A stretch of DNA of 64,000 bases from Wuchereria bancrofti. Lineage: Eukaryota > Nematoda > Chromadorea > Rhabditida > Onchocercidae. Shown in pieces: positions 1 to 13,000 of this stretch. Positions within the stretch are counted from its first letter, which is position 1. Each line of letters opens with the position of its first letter. A program made the translations under genes and the position numbers. The notes below the pieces were generated by a model. It was not told the DNA's origin, searched no databases, and saw only the letters and a program-made list of their open reading frames with translations. The stretch lies in the NCBI GenBank assembly GCA_005281725.1, contig SSBO01000008.1, positions 1,054,001-1,118,000 of the forward strand. Direction: 5' to 3'.

Positions 1-200
1 TGATTGTTATAACTAATCCAACTTAGATTTGAATTCATAGAAAAGTTCTTTTTTTAAAATCTTAAAGAAAAGTTTCTTTAAAAAAAAAGCAGCTGCTTCA
101 ATTAAGTTCAATTTTCACCATATGGATGTACCGTGAAAAGCTTCAGAATAACAATTATGAGCATCAAAAAGCAACTAAATTATCGTGGAAACAAACCAAC

Positions 201-1042
201 CTGTTGGTTCTACGGATGAAATAACCGAACAAGGTACAAGTCCTCGTTGCTGTTCGCCATTTTCCCAAGTAATCGAGACAAGCACCCATTCCGGAGCATC
301 TCCGTAATATTCTATCACCTGGAATTTTGCTTTTCGAATTATTGAATATTCGTGTATAGAAGTCTACATATATAACAATACAGAAATGAAAGGAAGTGGC
401 GAATCTATCAATATATGTAAGAAAACATGTAAAATCTAAAAGCATAAAAAATCTCCTGAAAAAAACTCTAATTACGAATCATTTTTTTGCCCTTTCTGGT
501 TCGAAGTTTTATTAAATTTTAAAGTAAATTTCTTAGAAAAAAAACAGGTCATAACAGTCAAATGAAAACATGCTTTAAACAAACATCTTTCTTCTAATGC
601 AAAACAAGAAAAAAAAGTTTGCATTAGAAAAAATCTATCGTATGAAAAAGTGAAACACAAAAACGCAAATGAAAATGAAATATAAAAAGAGATACACATT
701 CGTTTTTATCTGCTTTTCCTTCTTCGCTTTGTTTTATTACCAAATGAAAATCTTAAACTCATTTACTAACTGGTAATCATAAAAGGCAACCATTTTAGGA
801 AATTAACAAGAAAAGGGACTATAACAGTTAGCCTAACCTCTAGAAAAAAGTTACTTTGTTACAAAGAAAAAAATAAATCCCAGTATATTTTTGAAATACA
901 ACTGATCCGGTACGTGAAGTCAGGCATATACGTACAAACACACACGGAATTTAACCTCAACTCGCTGTCCCTTGGTGACGGAAAGTTGTCCCTTCTCGGT
1001 TGCCTTGAAATCATCAACAGCTACACAACCTTCATTATGACC
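201..1042 (-). CDS. unc-73: UNC-73 SH3 domain, two exons
   Basis: Exons 1042-956 and 318-201 together encode one SH3 domain. The first reads GHNEGCVAVDDFKATEKGQL then SVTKGQRVE; the second VIEYYGDAPEWVLVSITWEN then GEQQRGLVPCSVISS. SH3 hallmarks are the ALYDY-like VAVDDF, the E/D-rich RT loop, the WVLV in place of the WW pair, and GLVP with a following Ser. Trio has VVIHDFTA, PDWCLVRT and GLVPCGSL at the same places. Donors are GAG|GTTAAA and ACAG|GTTGGT; acceptors TTTTTAG and TTCCAG. The domain is the hub where three upstream ends (10916, 8038, 2219) can be joined in the same phase. Confidence 0.92.
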
Positions 1043-4000
1043 CTAAAAATAAATAACACATTGTTCCAAGGTAAATTTCTTTCTCGAGTTTCTTGAAAAC
1101 TTTCAAACCACTGCATAATATGATTATTTAATGGCTTCATTATTTGTTGAGCAATGATTTTCGCAAAAAAGGAAAAAAAAAAACTATTTTATTGTGTTGA
1201 TCTGCTTATACTCTAACAATTACTGCTTTTTCTAAAAATGAATCTTCAATATGTTCATAAAAAGTCAAAGGTCAAAGACCCCTATACTTATTTACACTTC
1301 AAAACTTTCTGCACCATAACTGACATTTAAATTAGAAATTAAAATGATTCTTATAAACTACTGTCACTATTCTTCATCATTATCAGATTAGATTCTGAGT
1401 TAAAACGAGGAAAAAAAAACATTATAAACTGTAGCATTGGAACTGATGCTTGAATTCAACATTTCAAAAAGTACAACTCAAATGCTGTGCAGAAATAAGA
1501 AATCGCTTCACAGTGTCAGTGAAGTCTATAATAAAAATAAAGGACAACTACAGCTATAATAAAATAATTTCTTTTAACTCCTCGTCACAATACAAATGAT
1601 AGATACATCCTTAACAGCTGATATTTCTTTACCATAAGCTAAATTAACGTTTGATTTAGTAACTATATTAGCTAGATTTTAATCATTCAAAAATCTTTGC
1701 TCTCAGTTTCAGCTGAAGAATGGTTCCAAAATAATAAAACTCCAGAAAATCTATAGTAAAAAAACATAATTCCAGTTTCAATAAAAATTTCAACATAAGT
1801 TATCGTTTTGATAATGAATGTAATGAAATATTCATTAAAATTGTGTCACTTTTCAGACGACACATAATACTGGGTTAAAGATTGAGCCATTTTCAATTTA
1901 GTGGTTTCAATTATGCTAAATCTACTTAATCAGAATACTAATAATTTTTTCATTTACTTCCTCCCTCTGTCTGTCTTTCTTTTTCTCTTTTCCTTCATTC
2001 TTCGTATTCTCTTCATTGTTTTATAACTGGCTTTAGCATGAAAACTTCAGATAAACAAAAATACTTTTAATTAAGTTTTCTGAAAAAGGATGATAATCGA
2101 AAAGCTTATTCGAAATTTCATTTATTAAAGAGCAAATTACAATTCGCACAACATTCAATACCAACCACTACGAAAAAACAAAATCAGAAATCCACAAAAA
2201 GTGAGCAAACAAACAAACCGGTTCCCTTCCACTTGATTGATGACTTCGAACTGATTTACTAAAACGTCGCTTAGCATCCCGATATAATGATTGCGTACGT
2301 GAACGTATTGATTTCGAATAACGCAACATTTTATTTATATGGCTAAGGAATAATGCAACAAATTTAATTCGGAAATTCAATTTTTTCAACCAATTTTAAA
2401 CTTGATAAGCTAAAAGAGAGAGAAAATACAAAAAAGGAAAAAAAGAGGATGAAATAGAAATAATTAGGAATATTCGGTTCCAATTATATTCGATAGATTG
2501 GAATGGTATTATTTCCATGGTGATGGAAATAAAGAATCGAAATATCAAATACATATAATAAATGGTCAAGAATTTATACCTTAATAGATGTCATTACTTC
2601 TGTTAATTCATCCTTTTTAGTTCAAATTGTCGAATTAATGGATGAATTAAGGGTAATAATTAGAAGCAATAATAATAACTTACAAGACCATGATGGTAGC
2701 ACCGCTGAAGCAAAAACTATAGATACTATAGATACCTTATACAGATGGAACCATTTTTATAAAAGATCTCGAAGAAAGGAAATTCAAAAAAAGAGCTAAT
2801 AAAACTTAACTATTAGCAAAATTATATTTAAAATTCTCAGATTATATTTCAACTCTATATTACGAAGGAGAACAGAAAATTGATGAGAAATAACGAAATG
2901 TAATTCTCTTTTTTCTTTCGTTTTCTCTTATTTTTTCATGTAACATTCGAATATTCAGTATCAAAGTAGATGAAATTTTGCAAAATATATGCAGAAATAG
3001 ATAATTTTCTTGCATTTGCTTATTTTGCGATATTAAATTAAAAGAAAAAAAGTGCATTTTATAATGATATGAATAATGATGGAAGACTGGAACAAATTTA
3101 ATAAACTTAACATTTCACATTTATAGAATTGCATTAGTAGTCAATGTAATATAAATATTACTAAATGAAGCTAAGCAAAAGACGGAAAGGGGAAGTGAAA
3201 TAAAAATCGCTTTGTATGAAGTGTGTTTTCAACTGAAATAAATTGCTGATGAATCAGGGCAACTCACAAACAAACCACATGCAATGATTGCGGTAAGCTC
3301 TAACAACAGCAGTAAACAAAATCAACAGCAGTTAGCAGTTAGCAGTAGCACTAGTTGCAATATCAATAATAATGGTAATGAGCAAAAGTATGGATGGCTA
3401 AGGAAATTGAAAGAAAAAAAAAAGATATAAAAAGATATCACAGATTGGCATCCCGTGATCTTAAGAATCAGAAATCGTAGTTGGGTCTAGAATGATAGCT
3501 TCATACTAAATTATATAGGGAATTATATCGGGAAACTTCAACATAATTATAAAAATATACATATATATTTATGCATATGCTTGTTTGTTCATCTATTTAA
3601 GCGTTTGTACGGCAAAAGGAGAGTATATTTGATTGATATTTTAAAATACTCATTATTTTCATTTGAATTTAAAATTATCCTTTCGACATTACCTTTACTG
3701 AATATAATACTTATCATGAATGGAATTATATCTACGATAATCATTAAAACTGCGAAAACGAAGATTGAAAAGATTGAAAGAATAAAAAGAATGACAGCTA
3801 AATAATAACTTCAATCTTTTCAAAACGAAACAGCAATTTTACTGAAAAAAATTTTTTTTTGGGAGTGCAAAGGAAAAGAATGTAAAGATGAAAGAAATTC
3901 AAGCAAAAAAAGATGATAAAAAGCATTATTTTTTCTTCAAAAACAAAAGAAAAATCTCACCCTATTCTTAAATTCATTAAAATCCACCTTTATACGTCAA

Positions 4001-7000
4001 TTGCTGTCTTAACTTACGAGCTTGTTAAGACATCAGAAATAATTTCATAAATTACTTGATTCGATACATTTTATGCAATAGCTGTTTCCACCACTACATT
4101 TTGCAGTTATTAACATTTTTGACTTTCCACTATTATTTGTTGTTAACTGCTTGAAAAATACTTAGGTTATAAAAATTTTACACTTGCGCAATTATCTGGA
4201 AAATTTTAAGTCAACTGATATAATTCAACTATCATTTTACGCAAGTTTCATGAAAATGACATCACAGCAGCAATTTGCAGTATACTTAATTTACTTCATA
4301 ATATCACTGGCAGGTGAGCTTATTTTAATATCAAATCCACAAACTGCTAATTTGCAATCATTAAATTGTATAATTAAATCAGTTCCGGACAAAACTGGAA
4401 ATTAACTAATCAAAAACATGTGATTCATGTCACTGATAGAATAAAAATTTCTGATTATATTAGAGAAATTTAACGAAATCAACTAAAATATAAAGTAGGA
4501 TGAATTTACTAAAAAATATATATTTGGATAGATAGCAATCCGTGTAAGTAAGCAAGTTATGCATTAACAAAAAAAGAAAAAAAAATTCTTTTCAAGAAAT
4601 TCAAACAATCATTCATTTCTTTGAAGTTATTCATCTGAAATATACCGATGAAAGAGTATGTACGTAATTAATTTAATCAAAGTTTAGAACATAAAATACT
4701 GCTGTAAAATAAATCAAATTCAAAAGTAAACATTGATAATTATAAAATCAATCACCAGCAGCTGACAATTATTAAATGCAGTTCTTTACCCTTCTTTTTT
4801 CAAATCCTTGTTCAGTCACCATCATTTCTATGAGTTAAACAAATTTTATCCCTTCTTTTTTCGAAAACTTCCGAATGCCACGCATTCATCACTGAGAGAG
4901 TATTCCTGGAGGTTAATTTACCTATGCATGATAAACAGCACTATTATTCAGGAACTGAATAACAAAACAAGAAATGACTACACGGAGGAATGTGCTATCA
5001 AAATTTGTAAGCTGTCCAACGAGCACTCAAAAAAAAAAAAGAAATCTAATTATACAGCTTAAGTTTTTCAGTACTTCATAAATTGAAGAGATTTAGTTTA
5101 GATAATTCATAAATTTCAGATTTTCCGCACGATTTAATGAGTTTTAAACGGTTTCCACCATAACCATTTATTCTCTTAACTGAATTTTCTAACTAATCAT
5201 AATATCACTTTTTTATGTTTTTTGGAAATCTCAATTAAAATAAAAATTTATGGTGAGATGAAAATTTTTCGATTACTTTATTTAATTAACTTCACTCTCG
5301 CATTTTTCCTTCAAAATTTTGCATTTAATTCCAAAATTCCCAGTTGGTTTTATTTAGTCAGAACCAACTACAACCAAAATTTCTGTTTATTATCTGTAAA
5401 GCAAACTTCAACGCTAATTCCTTCCTTCCTTTTTGGGCCTCAATATCACAAATATCGATAAACTGAAATAAAATAATGATTCTATAATACTTAAATGAAC
5501 GATTTTAAAACGATTTGGGAGGGAAGAAGAAAGTGAGAAATTGAAGGGAAGAAAGAATAGTGAGAAATATTGTATCTAAGAATTCAAGGTGCACTATTCG
5601 TAACACTAGCAATTATTTATTGCTGATCCAATTTTTTTAACACTTCAACTTCAGCACTGTTGGCTTAATGAAAAGAAAAAATATACACGGCCAAAACTTT
5701 TACCAATTAACTCAAATTGTCAGTTGCATTTTAGGATGAACTCAAAGTACTAATCGGATAAATATAATCCGCTCTCTAACTTTAAATAAACACTCATATT
5801 TGCAAAATATTAAAAATTCACAGAGAGCAACTGAGTAAAGAAGTATTGAACAGTTATTGTTTTGCACTGAAAAGTAAATATTCAAGCTACTACTACTCAA
5901 ATATCACTACTTAAAACTTAAAATAGATATCATTACTCAAAACTTAATAAGTAACCATTCTGAAGTTAGTTATTAAAGGCTTTATAAAATGAGTATTAAA
6001 ATCGTAAAAGTAATGCTAATCACATTTTATTAATGATGTATGATTTAGTGTGTACATACTGAATAAATGCTGCTGAAAAAAAAAAAAACCTGTAAGCTAC
6101 CTAATTATGACATCATCAAAGGAAAAAAGAAGCGAATTTTCGAAGTATTATTGAAATTTGCATAAAATATAAACAACAGAAAGCTAAAGGTTTATCGCAG
6201 TAGACATTTAATATGCCTTATTTTCACACCTAAAAGCTATCCTACTGTACCTCGTTCACTCCATATTTTTATCCTTTTATAAACATTCCATATTTGCGAA
6301 AATCTAGAATACTCTAACTTTTTCAAATTTAAATCTAATCATAGTTGATAAATTTACCGTTAAATTTATCCCATCAAATCGTACGCCTGAAAACGATTAG
6401 GAAAGAAGTCGCATTCCGAATTTGTTAAAGCAAAACAAAAAAAAAAACCTATCCTTTTTAATTTCTACTATTCCCTCTTTTTTTTTTTTTGTTTATACCA
6501 CTTTTAATGGCAATTTCGTAAAACTGTTCAGTTACCACTTTAAATCTTCTGCTAATCCTAAATGAATCCATTTATTGAAAGTAAATATCCATAAGGAACT
6601 GTTATCAGTGATAAAATCAAATTATTATTTGTAATATAAATTAGAGACCTTCCATATCATTATACAATACTATTTTCATTTAAAAACAACAATAATATGT
6701 TGTTGAAGTCTTTGATTCTTTTCTGCATTAGAAAGGATATAAAATTAGATCAAATCTTCAATTTTTCTCATAATAGTTTCACAAATTTACGTCACATTTT
6801 TTTTTTTTTTAAATTTATTGCTTCTAAAATTATAGGGGAAAAAGGGATTCAATGAATAAATTTCATCTAGTCATTACTATAGACAAAATTCCAGTCTACA
6901 GGGAAATAAATATATGTTACAGAATATATGTACAATTTATATCATTATCCATCAAATGACACATTAAAGAAAAGTTATTAGTTTTTCGAGCAACAGCTTA

Positions 7001-10000
7001 ATAATTGGTTAATACTGCATCATTCACAAGAATGACATAATATAATGTCATCATTCTATCCCAAAATCAAAAAAAAAGGAAAAAAATTTTTTTTTGTTAT
7101 AAATTTTATTACAAAAATCGTAGTTTTTTTCTTTCCAAATATTTTTGATGGAAAAAATTTTCACCTTATTAGCCACTAATGATTTTCTTTCTTTCAATAT
7201 TAGTTTCAGAACTGTCAAAGATAAACGAATAAAAAAAAAATCTGGAAATTACAATTCATATCAACACCTTTAATTAACGCTAACAACAAATGTTTTCCTT
7301 ATGCGTATTAAAAATTGAAATTAGAGACAATCAGTAACGTCCCATTTCAACTTCCCTCTAAACTTTTCGAAATTATTTTTGCTCCAAAAAATGGAACATA
7401 TACATTATTGATAATACACATCTAAAAAAAAAATAGAATCCAACCTGTTCTAATACACCACTTTTATGGCAACTTCGCTGTGAAATTTGTTAGATTTAAA
7501 TTTGAAAAAAACAAAGAAAAAAACTTAGTAACAAGTGTATAATATAAAAGAAAAAAGGAAGTTGAACAGAAATGCAAAATTAATTCTTCATGTTTTTTTA
7601 CTTTTTCCTTGAAAAATACACTCCATTTTTTTCCTTCATTAATACTACGGAAAAAAGCTTTGAAATCAAATCTTAATTTTCAAAACCTCACTTGACGTAA
7701 AGATAATACCATTTTCCATGCAATGTTCTTGTGAATTATGAATAATATATTAGAAAAGTATCGAGACTTTAAAAAAATATTATAATTTCTTGTGCATCTA
7801 ATGAAAAACTTCCATTGAACACACAAATTCTCCTCCAATTCACTGTTATTATCAGTGATATTTCCTTCAATATATTTATCTAATTCCTATGCTAATAGAC
7901 CTGACGCCACTTCCAGAACATAAAATTAAAAAAACATCAAATTTTGCATGCATTCTTTCCGAAAAATTAACATATTTGTTATGCCGCAAAATTTGATATT
8001 TTAAAGCAAATCACAACAGATCAATAAATAAACAAACCGATGGATCGTTATGATTGTGATTTGAAGAACGTTTATGACAGAAATGTTGCAATAGAGAGGA
8101 AAATAATCGTAATGGTGATGGTAATTTTCGTATCCTGATATGCCTTAGTGAGGAACGTTGCTTATTAGGCAATAAATTATGATTTGAAAGTGACATCGAA
8201 TCACATGTGAAGATCGTTGATTTAATAACAACACAAATAATAATAATACCAGGCGTTATCAGTATGAATAAGAGACGTTTATATTAGCAGTTAGTAAAAT
8301 TTCAACTTCATTCTCACTTCTTATTTTCATTCATCTTATAATCTTTGCTTCATTGTGCCTTCAATAACAAAGAAATAAATTTGAATAGTAGCGCCCCGAT
8401 GAAGCTACAAATTTTTATGTTGCCATTATGAAATGGAATTTCAAAATACGCAGCAAGAAAGATATACATAGCCGAACTTTTCGAATAAAAACTTTAAATT
8501 GGTAAATGCTTAAAAGATGCTTGATAAATAACCGTCATCCATTGCTGAAAAGAAGAGCTCCAAACAATTTACCAACAAGACTTGGTCTCTATCGACGCTT
8601 AATCTAACTGACATGCCTAATATAAATCTAACCTCGACCATACCACTCCTTGCTAAGCTTCGCTTCATCAAACTGGGTTTCAACCAAATGAGCCTTTATG
8701 GAAATGCTGATATATAGCTCAATATTATCCCATCCTTTCTTAAATGCTGCTCATCGTTTTTTTCCCCTAAAACAAACGTTCGCTTTTCCGGAAGGGAAGC
8801 ATCACTATATATACTTTTAACTTCCAAAAATATTAACTTTTCTTTCTCAATTTTTCTTTTCCCGTATGTTAATAATACCTTCATTCTTTATAATATCAAC
8901 TATCAAATGCCTTCTAGTTAATACCGTCCTTTTTCCCACCATCAATTTTCATTAAAGCTCTCTTTAAGGCATACACAGATGTCTAGACATTTCAGTAGGT
9001 TTTATGAAATGCAAATAACGTGGGGATAAAAAAAGGAAATGCATGAATAGAAGAATAAATTAGGACATCAGTAAACAACATACTACTGGTAGCTTCATTC
9101 CCTTATTTTTTATCATTTATAGCTCAATTTTCAAAGCAAATGAATTAAGTAAATAAGTGAATGAATTAGTCAGTGAATGAGTGAATAGATGAATGATTAC
9201 ATAGCTGAAATAGAAAGAATGCTATTAACGAAATAGGTAGAAATAAAAAAATATGTTTCAAAGGATGGGATATATTATCCCTTATCCAGAACCTTCTTCT
9301 TCCTTTTCTTTCCAAATTCGCGTTTGCTTTTATGTAACAAAAGATGCAATGTTAAACATACTTTTTTACTTTACTGGTAAATGATAAGCAATTTCGGATG
9401 AGTATCGAGAAAAGAGACAAATGAAAGTGGGGCAGAAAGGATGAATTTTAGAGAAATGAATTTTTCGTTTTATCAAGAAAAGCTGAAACATATAAGCAGC
9501 AGTAGGGAATAGAGAAAAGGATAAAAACGAACAAAGATACCCTTTTCACCCCAATTTTTAACTGGTTCAGGCTTTTCTCCCTTGTATACTTTTGTTTCAT
9601 CCATCCGTTCATTCATTCATTCATTCATTAATTCAATCTTTCTTCTTTTCATCTGCCTTTTTCTTCTTTACCTCTTCACAAGTAAAATAGTAAATAACCG
9701 ATAAACGTTGCAATCCTTCCTCTCATCTACATCCCATCTTCAACCCGTATGGCAAGCATACATCCAGTCAGATCTTAATGGACTTTCCCATCATTTCCCA
9801 CATATAAACAGCTGCTTCAACATAACCAACTTACCATATTCCAAAATTTGTATTTCACCTTACTTCTCCTATATCACACCTCTTTCATTTTTTTATTCTA
9901 TCTTTCCCGCACTAATTATGAAAGTAAAATCTCACTTTTACAAGTAAAACACTGAACAATTCTGTACAATATCTACAAGTAATATACATATACAGTAAAG

Positions 10001-13000
10001 CTAATATACATACATATATAGAGCGTCCATTTATTATTCTAGGTCAAATAACTGGCAAGAAACTAATCACACAAATATTTTCAATCAATTATGTAAGCAT
10101 CTCCCAAAATGGCCATATTTAAGTTGTTAACTAGGAACATACAAAAAGCAAAAGCTATTCCTGAAATCTCAAGTATTCGAACATCATTCCTTAATTGTTT
10201 TCGCTATTCACTTCAACTGTCTGCAAACCACAATCCAGCTCTCAATCACGCAAACTCCGATTTACGATTCACCCTGTTCATCTTCCATTTTATATTTTCC
10301 TCTTTCTGAATGCTAATATGCTATATCATGAAATTTCTTAATGATGTATCTATTTTTTAAATGTTTCGTTCGCCGACAGCGACTTTAAGACAGGAAAAAT
10401 TAACAAAAGAAAAATGGGAAAAAAGAGGCATTACCAAAGTCGACAGCGGAAAACTTTAAAAAAAAATTTAAAAACTCAAGGCGCTATCACTTTTGGATTA
10501 TCGAACAGAGAATTTTTCTGTGTCCTATCATCAAAAAAGAAATACATTTAACAAATTAAATAAATAATGTGATAAAGTATGGAAGAAACCTTCCACCCAA
10601 TTCACTCACATATGAACATTAAAGAATTATTCGAAAAATTGTGAATTATTCTTGAAACCTATTCAAAACAGGTTGGAAAGTGTTAAACTCTCGTAGAATG
10701 TAAAGATTTCAGTTTGAAATCAATAATAATTTTAAGAGAAATACACAGAATACATATAGGATGCTGTACCAACCTGCAATTTTATTTTTTTGCCTTAATA
10801 CTTGATAACCATAATCTGTTACGTTATGTTAACAGATGTAAGGAAATCATTGCTCAGTAATAATGTAGCCAAATTTGAAAAAAAAAACTTTATGTTAAAA
10901 AAGTCAGAATCAGACCTCCAAATTGTGATTACTGCTTGATGAAGTACAACTACGCAACGAATTTCTATCCTCATTACTTGTCGGCAAACTATCACTGTCT
11001 TTCGACGTACGATCTGACACCGATGTTGTGGTTGTGACACTTGAATTTCGAGCAGATACTTGCCTCATATCTGAAAGATTTTCTTGTCTAAAAATGAAAA
11101 CTTTTTAATTTCGTTTAAGTATATGGAGAATTCAGACTGCTTAAAGTTTTTGAAAAATTTTTTTCTTCAATGATTATAACATTGGTACCAAAATTGGCAG
11201 TCATCAGTCCTTGCATCAACTCTCGAATCTTCTTGACCCAATGCACTTTGCATTGCTCACTAGCTGCTTTCAGTTCCGTACGCATTTCCGTATTTGGCTC
11301 ATTTCCCTGACGCAATGCAAATTTGCTCGCATCACCTTCCACATGCTCACAAACATTGACCTCAGCCAACTGAAATCGTAAAAACAATTTTACAAAATGA
11401 TAGGATGTGGATATATCAAATAAATGACAATTGGTAACAGCAATATTATTCCTTATTCAAATTTTAAATGCTCTCCAATGTTATTAACAGGTGGTAAACA
11501 CCAACACTAAACAGTGTAACTGAACAGGCCAATTCAAGTTATGGCCATTATTGCAGTGAAAATTTCAATATCTTTCGAAAATGAAGTCTTCAGCCAACCC
11601 TCTTTTTCTCATTCTATTTCCTTTATCGTATGTATCTCCCAAATATGAAAACGCTTGCCATCAGATGAGTTTTGTAGGTATATTTGATTGCTCGACTTGA
11701 TAATTCCGTTTTCTTCGCGAACACAACGCACAGTTCAAACAGGAAGACCTGCCTTTCTCGGCCTTTCTTGAAATACGCTTTGGGGTCCCAAACCAAAAAT
11801 GATTCTTGCATCACAAAATCACCAAGAACACCGAGTTTCTGAAAACAATTTTTCCTACAGAATGAATCGAAATGATTTGCATTGAACGGAAAACACTATG
11901 AAAGTTATAGAAGTTGATAACATAGAAATTAATAACTCAACAAACAGAACAGTGTTGGTTTTCGCAATGACATTCTCTGATATAAGTGAATTGTTATATC
12001 CTCATATTTTGATTCTACCTCATTATACCTTATTCTACTCTCATGATCATTGGCTTACAGCTAACACTTACAAGCAATTTAGAAATAATTTTAAAACTAA
12101 TAAAAAAAACGAATCTACTTTATAATTTTCAAAATTGCCGAGATGCATAAGATCGTTGGCTCGTCGTGGCACGCTAACGACTACGTCATAAGCTTCCTGC
12201 AATATTTTAAACAAAGATATACATTTCATTCAAAACATTAGAGAAAAAAAATCTGATATTTGCTATAAACAACCCATTGCAAGGTTACAAACTCTTATTT
12301 GGTAATGCAAATTATTACACTACCGAGGTATTTAAGTCAATGACTTGCATTATCTGTAGTTAGCAGTCATTTTAAATCAGCGCCGCAGTGTCTGGCAAGT
12401 ATGAAATAGTACAGTTTATGATTACTCATTATTTATCTTATCAACAAATGGTTTGTCTATGAATCCTAAAAGCATATTTCAAGCTAGATTTTTTTACTGT
12501 CAAAAAACTAAATATTGAAATGCCATGCAAACATGCCCTGATTTCATCAACATTATGCTTGCAATTTTTCAGCAGTTGTTCGAGCATTAAACGATATCGC
12601 GTAATTCGTTGAACAGGCTTGATTACCAAAGATGACAAGTCCTGACTGTGTTCCAAACCACTTGTTTCACGAATTTCCTAGAGTTAAACGAGTTGGAAAT
12701 TTGGGAAAATTTTTTGAGTGGAAAAACAAAATCAAAAATTTCAATAGAAAACGAGTTATTTCAGAAAAGGAATAAATTTGATTTTCCTACAACACTATCA
12801 TTGCTAATCCCATTCTAGCCTTAACCAAAAAAAAAATACACCCGTTTCTACATGTTGAAATGATAATGGCTCATGATGAAGTTTAATGGTTAATAAATAT
12901 GTATGACTTATTCCAATAAAATGTATTTACAGCTAGTTAACAGTCATCTTTTTGAATACGTCTTGGATATATTTATCATTTTTTCATTAATTAGTGATTC

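Larger units (their letters stand above)
1043..10909. other. 9.9 kb unc-73 intron with internal promoters
   Basis: Apart from the two candidate first exons and the short stop/poly(A) segment, I see no convincing coding exon between the PH1 linker and the SH3 exon. Sequence is AT-rich with many A and T runs. Short open frames on both strands here are compositionally intronic. One plus-strand stretch near 3242-3430 is Ser/Asn/Gln-rich and is reported separately as a doubtful case. Confidence 0.6.

Noticed and set aside
164..445. 93-codon minus frame over the SH3 exon
   Set aside because: Another frame of the real exon 201-318; it does not encode SH3 residues.
3276..3410. Third minus-strand alternative first exon suggested by CATGTG|GTTTGTTTG
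   Set aside because: All three minus frames upstream contain stops before the donor, and no ATG gives the phase 0 needed by the SH3 exon.
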